In this document: in pieces, positions 1-6,407 of the stretch
Numbering within the stretch: position 1 is the first letter of the stretch
Layout: each line of letters starts with the position of its first letter
Assembly (NCBI GenBank): GCA_020201445.1
Contig: JAIVGU010000099.1
Coordinates: 1-7,294, forward strand
Source of the DNA: Halobacteriales archaeon
Lineage (GTDB): Archaea; Thermoplasmatota; E2; JACPAO01; JAHFTW01
Direction: 5' to 3'
Length of the DNA stretch: 7,294 nt
Position numbers and translations under genes: made by a program
The notes under the pieces: model-generated
What the model was told of the DNA's origin: nothing
The model's database searches: none
Seen by the model: the letters and a program-made list of their open reading frames with translations, nothing else

Positions 1-177
1 CGTCTGGAGCAGCGCACCCGCTTCGACATGGAGATGTTGCGCGAGATCGCCTACTGAAAGGGAATCGAGAACTAAACCAAGCGGCTGTCGGGCCGGCCGC
101 GCGGCGACCCGGGGGGCTGCCTCATCGACTACTTCCCCAAGGACTACCTGCTCATCATCGACGAGTCGCACGTCTCT
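1..177 (+). pseudogene. uvrB: UvrB upstream part, interrupted by two in-frame stops
   Basis: In the frame of the downstream UvrB reading frame this stretch encodes recognisable UvrB: RLEQRTRFDMEMLREIAY, then stop, KGIEN, stop, [12 protein letters not shown], then [19 protein letters not shown]. It contains helicase motif II (DESH). The TGA (55-57) lies where the family has Cys or a similar residue in the C-x-GIEN motif, and the TAA (73-75) lies where the family has the Tyr of GIENY. Homology on both sides stays in one frame, so there is no indel. The next residues are also odd: RPRGDPGG where RPPGDPP is usual. Several look like single C-to-A or C/G changes. The cluster at the very edge of the window suggests low-quality sequence rather than true decay, but a real pseudogene cannot be excluded. 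The Walker A region lies outside the window. Confidence 0.75.
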
Positions 178-1419
<1,242 letters not shown>

Positions 1420-1443
1420 GTGCAGGCACCCGGTCGCAGGGCG

Positions 1444-1845
1444 ATGCGAGCCACGGTCTGGTTCGACGGCGCCTGCTCCGGCAACCCCGGCCCCATGGGC
1501 GCCGGCGCCGTCGTGCAGGTCGAGGGCGGCCGGCCGCAGAGCCTGAGCCTTTTCATGGGCCGCGGCACCAACAACGAGGCGGAGTACCACGGCCTCTTGC
1601 TCGCCCTGCGGCACGCCCTGGCCGCAGGCGCCGGGGAGGTCGTCGTCCACGGCGACTCGCAGCTCATCCTGCGGCAGGTGGAGGGGACCTACAAGGTGCG
1701 GGCGGAGAACCTGCGCTCCCTCAACGCCGAGGCGCGCAAGCTCTTGGGCCAGTTCGCCAGCCACCGGCTGGAGTGGGTGCCCCGCGCCCAGAACGCGGGG
1801 GCCGACGCGGCAGCCCGCGCCGCCATCGAGCGGCGCGGGGCGTAG
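1444..1845 (+). CDS. rnhA: Ribonuclease HI
   Basis: A 133-residue RNase H fold enzyme that cleaves the RNA strand of RNA:DNA hybrids, such as R-loops and primers, using two metal ions. All four acidic catalytic residues are in their family contexts: D8 (WFDGACSGNPGP), E47 (TNNEAEY), D71 (HGDSQLI) and D121 (AQNAGADAAA). The glycine-rich first hairpin and the TNNxAEY form are typical of the archaeal and short bacterial RNase HI type ('reverse transcriptase-like' in some databases). It lacks the basic protrusion of E. coli RNase HI and any N-terminal hybrid-binding domain. ATG 1444 is preferred over the in-frame GTG 1420 because the fold begins at residue 3. It lies 24 bases after uvrB on the same strand and is probably co-transcribed with it. 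Confidence 0.9.
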   Translation: MRATVWFDGACSGNPGPMGAGAVVQVEGGRPQSLSLFMGRGTNNEAEYHGLLLALRHALAAGAGEVVVHGDSQLILRQVEGTYKVRAENLRSLNAEARKLLGQFASHRLEWVPRAQNAGADAAARAAIERRGA

Positions 1846-1877
1846 CGCAGCGGACGCTCCACCGCAGGGCAAATCCC

Positions 1878-1890
1878 CACGATTTTCGTG
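1878..1890 (+). terminator. Small hairpin after rnhA, possible terminator
   Basis: A perfect 5-base-pair stem (CACGA with TCGTG, loop TTT) lies 33 bases after the rnhA stop. A short T run (CTTTT) appears some 25 bases further on, which is too far and too short for a classical intrinsic terminator. The rest of the 166-base gap to the next gene holds only one other dyad, GCCCCAT (1935-1941) with ATGGGGC (1956-1962). The terminator role is a guess from position. Confidence 0.2.
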
Positions 1891-2011
1891 AAGTCCTTCA
1901 GGGGCGGGAGCGTCTTTTGGGCAAAGTTGAAGCCGCCCCATGCTCTTGGCGCCAGATGGGGCTCCTGCAAGCTGGTTGGGCTGCAGGCGCTGGAAGTGGT
2001 TGGTTGGTGCG

Positions 2012-2395
2012 ATGACGGTGCTCGTGGTGGAGGATGACCTGGACCTGCAGCGCCGCATCGCCCAGGCCGCCGAGCCGCTCCAGGTCCGCTTCGCAAGCAC
2101 CGGCCAGGGCGCCCTGGACGCCGCCCAAGCCACCCTCCCTTGGCTCGTCCTGCTGGACTACGGGCTTCCGGACATGACGGGCCTGGACGTGCTGCAGCGC
2201 CTGCGCGCCGACCCGCACACGCGGCGTCTGCCGGTGGTCATCTTCTCCTCCCTGCGTGACGCGAGGCGCATCCACGCCGCTTTGGATGCCGGGGCGAACG
2301 CCTGGGTCATCAAGCCCGACGACCCGCAGGACCTCTCCCACTGCGTGAAGGCAATCCTCCGCTTCTGGACCGCAGCGGCCCGCCCAGGCAGCTAG
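2012..2395 (+). CDS. Single-domain response regulator (Rcp/CheY-like receiver)
   Basis: A 127-residue stand-alone receiver domain of a two-component system. The acidic pocket is VVEDD (E7, D8, D9), the phospho-acceptor is D49 in LLDYGLPDMTG, the switch Ser/Thr is S79 (VVIFSS) and the conserved lysine is K101 in IKP. The pattern RRIHAALDAGANAWVIKP and the final ILRFW resemble the Rcp-like subgroup, known as partners of phytochrome-type kinases and common as solo receivers in archaea. There is no output domain, so the protein probably works through protein contact or phosphotransfer. No kinase is encoded in the window. ATG 2012 is chosen because the receiver fold starts at residue 2; an in-frame ATG at 1940 would add 24 residues of no recognisable character. 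Confidence 0.9.
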   Translation: MTVLVVEDDLDLQRRIAQAAEPLQVRFASTGQGALDAAQATLPWLVLLDYGLPDMTGLDVLQRLRADPHTRRLPVVIFSSLRDARRIHAALDAGANAWVIKPDDPQDLSHCVKAILRFWTAAARPGS

Positions 2396-2466
2396 CCCAC
2401 GGGGAGGGGGCGGGTGCGGCGCAGGCGGATGCGAACCTTCAACACCGCGCCTCGGATGGCGCCCCG

Positions 2467-2955
2467 ATGGCGTGGTACACGCTCCTCTGGGCCATGGTCG
2501 ACGAGCGCCTGCGCGAGTGGTCGGACAGGCTGCAGGCGATGGTGCGCCTCCTGCGCGCCGCCCGCGTCCTGCTCGTCGTCGGCATCCTGTGCGTCCTGGC
2601 CTCCGCCGTGGTGGGGCTGCTGTGGCCGCAGTGGTTCCCCATCGCCTACGCCGTGGCGGTGGTGTTCCTCATCGTGCCGCTCGTGCTCTGCCTGTTCCTG
2701 GTGGGCCTCCCGCTGAAGGCGCACGGCGTCATCCGCCTCATCGAGCGTGGCTACCCCGGCAACGCCCGCGAGGTCGCCATCCGGCTGGCCGCCCGCAAGC
2801 TGCGCGACGAGTCCATCGAGACCGAGGAGCTGCTGGTGGAGACCGCCCTCAACGAGGCCCGCAAGGTGCTGCGGCGCATCCGCCACGAGCCGGAGGGAGG
2901 CGAGGCTGGCGCCCCCCCGTCCTCGTCCCCGCCGGCCGGGACCCCGCCCTTCTGA
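2467..2955 (+). CDS. Hypothetical two-helix membrane protein
   Basis: A 162-residue protein that I do not recognise. It has an amphipathic N-terminal segment (DERLREWSDRLQAMVRLL, ~12-29), two hydrophobic helices (about 31-53 and 57-81), then a soluble helical region rich in charged residues (ARKLRDESIETEELLVETALNEARKVLRRI) and a disordered Gly/Ser/Pro tail. Both termini are probably cytoplasmic. Codon use matches its neighbours and the hydrophobic blocks are uninterrupted, which supports a real gene. It starts 71 bases after the response regulator on the same strand. ATG 2494 is an alternative start that would remove nine residues. No SD sequence is obvious. Confidence 0.7.
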   Translation: MAWYTLLWAMVDERLREWSDRLQAMVRLLRAARVLLVVGILCVLASAVVGLLWPQWFPIAYAVAVVFLIVPLVLCLFLVGLPLKAHGVIRLIERGYPGNAREVAIRLAARKLRDESIETEELLVETALNEARKVLRRIRHEPEGGEAGAPPSSSPPAGTPPF

Positions 2956-3181
2956 GGCCCCGCCAGGATTCCTTGGACCCACCGAAAGCTGTAAGTGGTC
3001 GCAGGGGGAATCTTCCTTTCGGAAGGGAGGCGTGCTGGCATCCGCCCGGTGGGTGGACACCGGCGGCTGTCCGTCTTGTGTTCCTCCTGACGGTCGCGCC
3101 CACTTGTGGACGCCCCTTCCCTTCCTCTCCTTCGCCGAAACGGGTCCGCTGCGCGGACCGCGTTTCGCCGCAGGCTGAGAG
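2956..3181 (+). other. Non-coding GC-rich spacer with small hairpins
   Basis: No credible gene is present in this first part of the 643-base gap between convergent genes. Long open frames cross it on both strands, but they encode low-complexity Arg/Pro/Ala sequence of the kind any GC-rich DNA gives. Small dyads are visible: CTTCC (3012-3016) with GGAAG (3021-3025), GGACA (3055-3059) with TGTCC (3068-3072), and a stronger hairpin at 3136-3167 (CGAAACG then GGTCCGC, loop TGC, GCGGACC, one bulged G, CGTTTCG). The last is followed by CCGCAGGC, a word also found beside the right-hand copy of the repeat described next. Confidence 0.55.
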
Positions 3182-3331
3182 GCAGGGGGCTCCGCCCCCT
3201 GCACCCCCGAGGACGGGGCGGTCGCTCGCAACGGCGGGCCTCACCGGCCCGCCGGCTCCTCTCCTTGCTCGCGCCTTGCTCCGCGCGGCGCTTGCTCGGG
3301 CTCGCTGCGCTCGCGCGACCGCCCAGGCCGG
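3182..3331 (+). repeat. Structured repeat unit, copy L (candidate RNA or ssDNA fold)
   Basis: First copy of a ~150-base unit that recurs in opposite orientation at 3369-3523. Fold elements read from the sequence: hairpin H1 (GCAGGGGGC 3182-3190, loop TCC, GCCCCCTGC 3194-3202); hairpin H2 (CCCCG 3205-3209, loop AGGA, CGGGG 3214-3218), which overlaps and could alternate with a closing stem P1 (GGGCGGTCGC 3216-3225 with GCGACCGCCC 3315-3324); and, inside P1, hairpin H3 (CGGCGGGCC 3232-3240, loop TCACC, GGCCCGCCG 3246-3254). P1 encloses 89 bases. CCCAGGCCGG (3322-3331) closes the conserved part. Which strand is transcribed, if either, cannot be seen. Confidence 0.7.
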
Positions 3332-3368
3332 CATTGGTAGCGTGAGATTGACCCTCGTGCGCGCGGCA

Positions 3369-3523
3369 CCGGCCTGGGTGGCCGCCCGCGCGCAGCGCGG
3401 ACCGCGCAAGCGCGGAGCGCAGCGACGCGCGCGCAAGGGAAGGAGCCGGCGCCGCGGTGAGCGGCGCCGATGCGAGCGGCCACCCCGTCCTCCGAGGGGT
3501 CTGGGGCCCGGATGGGCCCCAGA
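3369..3523 (-). repeat. Structured repeat unit, copy R (inverted relative to copy L)
   Basis: Second copy, read on the minus strand. It has H1 (TCTGGGGCCC, loop ATCC, GGGCCCCAGA; 3523-3500), H2 with the same AGGA loop (3499-3483, with a 3-base bulge), P1 (GGGTGGCCGC 3485-3476 with GCGGCCACCC 3385-3376, enclosing 90 bases) and H3 (CGGCGCCGC, loop TCACC, GCGGCGCCG; 3469-3447). Against copy L, the block 3492-3434 aligns without gaps over 59 bases with 11 differences, eight of them in P1 or H3 and all compensated on the partner strand. The two copies are separated by 37 bases and lie between convergent genes. A 3524-3598 remainder holds one more dyad, GGGCGGCC with GGCCACCC around a TGC loop. Confidence 0.7.
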
Positions 3524-3598
3524 GTCTTAGCCATGGTCCAAGGGGGGCGGCCTGCGGCCACCCGTCCGGCTCGCTTCGCTCGCTGGAATCTCCTTTGC

Positions 3599-3787
3599 CT
3601 AGGTCGTGGCCGGCTTGGGCTGGACCAGGAGGCCGACGAGGCCGAAGAGGGCGAAGATGGCGGAGGTCGAGAGCAGGCCCACGTCCATCGGCGGGCTCTT
3701 GGGCCACAGCAGGCCAAGCACGCCCGTCAGGTAGAACAGGACGCCGACCGCGAGGCTGGCCAGGGAGAGGACCTTGCTCAGGTGCAC
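3599..3787 (-). CDS. Small two-helix membrane protein
   Basis: A 62-residue protein not recognised as a named family. Two hydrophobic helices (about 9-28, ASLAVGVLFYLTGVLGLLW, and 38-57, LLSTSAIFALFGLVGLLVQ) flank a short WPKSPPMD loop and end in a QPKPATT tail. The helix pattern in GC-rich DNA is unlikely by chance. The start is GTG 3787, 15 bases after the stop of the winged-helix regulator gene, so it is probably the last gene of that operon. No SD is evident. A role as membrane partner of the regulator or the surface protein is inferred only from position. Confidence 0.6.
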   Translation of the reverse strand: MHLSKVLSLASLAVGVLFYLTGVLGLLWPKSPPMDVGLLSTSAIFALFGLVGLLVQPKPATT

Positions 3788-3802
3788 GAACCCGGGTTGG
3801 GA

Positions 3803-4627
3803 TTAGGGTTCTTGGACCTTTTGGACGCTCTCGGCGGTGGCTTCGGGCGCGACGGCCGGCATCGGCGGCTCCGGCTCGGGGGGCCTCTCGGGGTCCAGGG
3901 GGGGCACCGGCTCGCCGGGGTCCTCGCTGGAGTCCGGCTCGGGGCTGGCGGGGACGAGGAACTTCGGCACCACCTCCGGCGCGGGCTTGCCCATCTCGGC
4001 CGGCAGCGGCTCCAGCGGCTCGGGCTCGGGGCGGACGGGGCGCGGCTCGGGCCGGGCCAGGTTCGGGGTGGCCGGCAGCGGCGCGCCCAGCTCCTCCGCC
4101 CTGGCCTCGGGCTCCAGCCCGGCGCCCTGCAGCATTAGGACCTTCTGCACCAGCTCGGGGCTGGTGAGCGAGTAGCGGCAGCAGTTGCGGCCGCGCTGCT
4201 TCTCCAGGTCGCCCTGCTCGATCATCCGCTTGAGGTGGTAGCCCAGCGTCGAGTCGGCGCAGCCCAGGCTGCGGCGCAGCTCGGTGCGGTTCATCGGGTG
4301 CACCAGCAGCAGCTTGCCGATCTTGCGCGGCACGGAGCGCGCGAAGCGGGCCAGGCCGGGGCGCAGGGTGCGGTCGTGGTCGCCGGCGACGAAGAAGCGC
4401 TTGTAGCGCCCGTCCTCCAGCTCCACGACGAGCCCCTGGCGCTCCAGGCGGTCGAGGTGGTGGCGCAACTGCCCCGCCGACGACAGGCCGGCGGCGCGCC
4501 CGAGGCCGCGGAAGTGGATGCCGGGCTGCTCCTTGACGATGCGGTAGATGGTGCGGCCGACCTCGCTCATGCGGGGGAGCTCCTTGCCGAGCGGGCCGGG
4601 GCGCGGCGCCGCGAGCGAGGCGGTCAT
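3803..4627 (-). CDS. Tandem winged-helix transcriptional regulator, archaeal type
   Basis: A 274-residue DNA-binding protein with two winged-helix domains in tandem. Domain 1 covers residues ~25-80 (VGRTIYRIVKEQPGIHFRGL, recognition helix AGQLRHHLDRLERQGLV, wing DGRYKRFF); domain 2 covers ~100-155 (IGKLLLVHPMNRTELRRSL, STLGYHLKRMIEQGDL, wing RGRNCCRYSLT). This MarR/ArsR-like tandem form is frequent in Thermoplasmatota and other Euryarchaeota. Residues ~170-274 are a Pro/Glu-rich, probably disordered tail. ATG 4627 overlaps the TGA of the upstream gene (ATGA) and has GGAGGGG just upstream. ATG 4570 (MSEVG..., residue 20) also has an SD-like AAGGAG and sits at the domain boundary, so it is a real alternative. 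The targets are unknown; control of its own operon is plausible. Confidence 0.85.
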   Translation of the reverse strand: MTASLAAPRPGPLGKELPRMSEVGRTIYRIVKEQPGIHFRGLGRAAGLSSAGQLRHHLDRLERQGLVVELEDGRYKRFFVAGDHDRTLRPGLARFARSVPRKIGKLLLVHPMNRTELRRSLGCADSTLGYHLKRMIEQGDLEKQRGRNCCRYSLTSPELVQKVLMLQGAGLEPEARAEELGAPLPATPNLARPEPRPVRPEPEPLEPLPAEMGKPAPEVVPKFLVPASPEPDSSEDPGEPVPPLDPERPPEPEPPMPAVAPEATAESVQKVQEP

Positions 4628-5310
4628 GCTCCCCTCCGGCGCAGGGCGGCGGCAAGGCCGAGGACCGCGATGGCGGCCGGCACCTGCAGGCTCGGCACGG
4701 TGTAGCCCTTCGACAGCGTGCCCGCGCCCACGGCGGGGGTGGGGGACTTGACGCCCAGCAGCGTGAACGAGAACAGGCTCGCCTCGTGGCCGGTGGAGTC
4801 GGTCACCGCCGCGTAGCCGCGGTCGAAGGCCATGACGAGCGCCTCGAGCTGGAACGCTCCGGCCTCGGCAGCGCCCACGGTCATGTCGATGCGGAGGGTC
4901 TTGCCCACCGGCACGTCGCTGGCGTCGACCCAGAAGTCGCTCTCGTAGGACTTCTGCTCGACCTTGCTGGTGACGACGGGCGCGCCGCCGGCGGTGAAGC
5001 CGTTGACCTGGAGGGAGACGGGGTTGTCGCCGGTGATGTTGCGCACCGAGAAGAGGAACCAGCGGGCGCCGTGCTCCTTGAAGTTGGAGTTCAGCGTGAC
5101 CTCCATCGCGACCTGGATCGGCGACCCCTTGATCTCGCGGACCGAGTCCATGCGGATGGAGCCCAGCTCCGAGCACTGCACGTTGCGCCCGCCCTCGGAG
5201 CAGGGCTCTGCGGCCTGGGCGGGGGCGCACAGCAGAAGGAGCGCGGCGAGCGCGAGGCAGGCGGCACGCAGGCCGGTGGGGCGGAGGCGGAGGGTCCTGT
5301 GGGAGCGCAT
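4624..5310 (-). CDS. Secreted surface protein with C-terminal anchor-like tail
   Basis: A 228-residue exported protein of unknown function. It has an Arg-rich N-terminus, a hydrophobic core (ACLALAALLLLCAPAQAA) and a likely signal peptidase site after A33. Two cysteines follow closely (C37 in EPC and C47 in VQC). The body alternates polar and hydrophobic residues with the look of a beta-sandwich (IQVAMEVTLNSNF, RWFLFSVRNITGDN, KTLRIDMTVG). The C-terminus is a Pro-containing motif (VPSLQVP), a short hydrophobic helix (~208-223) and RRRGA. This tripartite form resembles CTERM sorting signals such as PGF-CTERM but lacks that exact motif; a simple membrane anchor is the alternative. ATG 5310 is chosen because the signal peptide begins there; it has no SD. 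The gene overlaps the regulator gene by four bases. Confidence 0.75.
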   Translation of the reverse strand: MRSHRTLRLRPTGLRAACLALAALLLLCAPAQAAEPCSEGGRNVQCSELGSIRMDSVREIKGSPIQVAMEVTLNSNFKEHGARWFLFSVRNITGDNPVSLQVNGFTAGGAPVVTSKVEQKSYESDFWVDASDVPVGKTLRIDMTVGAAEAGAFQLEALVMAFDRGYAAVTDSTGHEASLFSFTLLGVKSPTPAVGAGTLSKGYTVPSLQVPAAIAVLGLAAALRRRGA

Positions 5311-5318
5311 GGCAACAG

Positions 5319-5347
5319 ATGTTTGCCCGCCCACGCCACTATGTTTG
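5319..5347 (-). promoter_or_regulatory. Direct repeat and TATA-like box upstream of the surface-protein operon
   Basis: On the minus strand the 7-mer CAAACAT occurs twice (5347-5341 and 5325-5319), 22 bases apart, close to two helical turns. It is in the AT-richest stretch near the start codon. The upstream copy is part of AAACATAG, about 29-36 bases before ATG 5310, and could act as a TATA-like box. A small dyad GGCAA/TTGCC (5311-5315 and 5323-5327) overlaps the downstream copy. This could be an operator for the regulator encoded in the same operon. That is inference from spacing. Confidence 0.3.
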
Positions 5348-5467
5348 TGCGAGCAGGACATTTCAGGGGAACGGTTCGCGGAGGCGCCGCGTGGCGCGTT
5401 GGAGCCGCAGATGTGCGGCCCTGCGCGGTGGCGCGGGCGGCGGGGATGGAGGGGCACAGGGACACGC

Positions 5468-5644
5468 CTAGCCGGTGCGGTCGGTCGCGCTCTCCTCGGT
5501 CTCGCGCACCGCTGCGCGCAACTGCCCCGGCGACGGCGCCGCGGCGTCGGACGCGTCGTCCTCCAGCTCCGCGGTCTGGAACCCCGTGCTCGGCACGTGG
5601 ATGGACCAGCCGCCCTCGGGCTCGGGCTCGGCGTCGGGCGCCAT
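5468..5644 (-). CDS. Small acidic hypothetical protein, coupled to upstream gene
   Basis: A 58-residue frame starting at ATG 5644, which shares its A with the TGA of the upstream gene (TGATG). It begins MAPDAEPEPEGGWSIHV and ends RETEESATDRTG, followed by TAG. It is rich in Glu, Asp and Ala, with no hydrophobic helix; the only aromatic-containing stretch is GGWSIHVPSTGFQ. The overlap, the absence of a plausible competing frame and the acidic composition (not the Arg/Pro pattern of shadow frames) favour a real gene. Function unknown. The 157 bases downstream to the next start hold only that gene's promoter region. Confidence 0.5.
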   Translation of the reverse strand: MAPDAEPEPEGGWSIHVPSTGFQTAELEDDASDAAAPSPGQLRAAVRETEESATDRTG

Positions 5645-6084
5645 CACTCCACCTGCCCCTCGGCCGGGCTGCCGCGCGGGCGCTCGACGTCGCGCAGGGT
5701 GGGGTCGGGGTCGATCGGCGGCGCGGGGCCCGCCGGCGCGTCCTCGGGCCCGCCGCGGTCCGGCAGCGGCGTCGGCGGCTGTGCCGGCTTGCGCTCGCCG
5801 GGCTGCGGGCCGGGCGTCCCGGGCGCCGACTCGGGCACCGGCGTGCTCTCGATGCTGCGCAGGTAGACCGGCGTCACCTCGGTGCGGTCGATGACGTCGT
5901 CGGGGCCGAGCGGGCTGCCCTCCATGTCGAAGCGGGAGTTCAGGCGCACGACGCGCACGTTGCGGCGCTTGCCCTGGGCGGCGACGATCTGCGCCACGGC
6001 CGGTTTCGAGTCGTCGAGGTCGACCGGCTCGTTGTCGAGGTACACGGGGGAGAGCGGACGGTCATCCATGTCGGCGCCTGCCAT
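5644..6084 (-). CDS. Small protein with possible ubiquitin-like domain and Pro-rich tail
   Basis: A 146-residue protein with a compact N-terminal domain (about 13-77) and a disordered Pro/Gly/Glu tail. The domain reads as two strands (PVYLDNEPVDLDD), a helix (PAVAQIVAAQG), a strand (NVRVVRLNSR) and a final LGPDDVIDRT...PVYLRS segment. Strand-strand-helix-strand followed by a 'pDD-hID' segment resembles beta-grasp folds such as the prokaryotic multi-ubiquitin family (PF14452). This is a pattern judgement, not a match, and no E1, E2 or JAB peptidase gene is seen nearby. ATG 6084 is preferred because a TATA-like box lies 21-28 bases upstream; GTG 6090 and ATG 6069 are alternatives. It overlaps the 58-residue gene by one base. 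Confidence 0.7.
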   Translation of the reverse strand: MAGADMDDRPLSPVYLDNEPVDLDDSKPAVAQIVAAQGKRRNVRVVRLNSRFDMEGSPLGPDDVIDRTEVTPVYLRSIESTPVPESAPGTPGPQPGERKPAQPPTPLPDRGGPEDAPAGPAPPIDPDPTLRDVERPRGSPAEGQVE

Positions 6085-6104
6085 GCCCACCGTGAGGGGC
6101 TGCC

Positions 6105-6112
6105 ATGCATAA
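6105..6112 (-). promoter_or_regulatory. TATA-like box for the 6084-5468 gene pair
   Basis: On the minus strand TTATGCAT occupies positions -28 to -21 relative to ATG 6084. It is an isolated AT-rich octamer in GC-rich surroundings and fits an archaeal TATA box serving a leaderless or nearly leaderless transcript. The gap between this gene and the upstream orphan (6085-6174) holds no other clear signal. Confidence 0.45.
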
Positions 6113-6174
6113 CCCCCGGCGGCGCGGGGACATGTCCGGGCGGCGCAACGGCGGCGGGGCGCGTGTCCGCCTTG

Positions 6175-6387
6175 TCAGCGGCGCCGGAACAGCGGCGGGC
6201 GGGAGCCGGCCGGCGGCGGGGAGCGGGCGGCGGCCAGGCTGCGGAGGTTCTCCTCGGCGGCCTGCAGGCTGGTGTGCGCGTCCTGCAGCGCGTCGGCCCG
6301 CGAGACGCGGAACCGGCTGTCCACCACCCTGGGCAGGGGGCGGCTGCGCACGGCAGGCGAGAGGGCGTGCAGTGTGTCTTGCATCAT
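6175..6387 (-). CDS. Small hypothetical protein
   Basis: A 70-residue protein with no recognised domain. It begins MMQDTLHALSPAVRSRPLPRVV, has a helical middle (ADALQDAHTSLQAAEENLRSLAAAR) and ends in a Pro/Arg tail. The Gln, Asp, His and Asn content is unlike that of shadow frames in this GC-rich DNA. No SD is present, but a TATA-like AGTAAATACC sits 21-30 bases upstream of ATG 6387, which supports transcription. ATG 6384 is the next codon and an equally possible start. The gene diverges from the PF04120 gene and may be cotranscribed with the leftward pair 91 bases downstream. Confidence 0.5.
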   Translation of the reverse strand: MMQDTLHALSPAVRSRPLPRVVDSRFRVSRADALQDAHTSLQAAEENLRSLAAARSPPPAGSRPPLFRRR

Positions 6388-6407
6388 CCCGACATAGGGC
6401 CCCGGCG

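Noticed and set aside
55..57. TGA in UvrB as selenocysteine
   Set aside because: The position is Cys-like, but a TAA follows six codons later, no selenocysteine UvrB is known to me, and TGA serves as a normal stop elsewhere in the window.
1935..1962. Dyad GCCCCAT / ATGGGGC upstream of the response regulator as a riboswitch
   Set aside because: It is a single 7-base stem with a 14-base loop; such dyads are expected by chance in GC-rich DNA and nothing matches a known riboswitch core.
1444..3523. Retron or group II intron reading of the RNase H gene plus structured repeat
   Set aside because: The RNase H protein is a complete stand-alone RNase HI with no reverse transcriptase domain, and no RT motif (such as YADD) is encoded in the window.
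3182..3523. CRISPR array or tRNA-like structures in the intergenic region
   Set aside because: There are only two units, inverted rather than direct, with no regular spacers, and no cloverleaf with a T-loop or anticodon arm could be drawn.
2472..4655. Very long overlapping open frames on both strands (for example 634 residues on the minus strand at 2751-4655, 352 on the plus strand at 2472-3530)
   Set aside because: They encode Arg/Pro/Ala/Gly-rich low-complexity sequence, cross well-supported genes in another frame and pass through the hairpin region. Stop codons are simply rare in GC-rich DNA.
4464..5531. Shared 14-mer GCGCAACTGCCCCG at about 4464 and 5518
   Set aside because: Both copies lie in coding sequence and encode the short peptide GQLR with the same favoured codons, so a common codon bias explains them.
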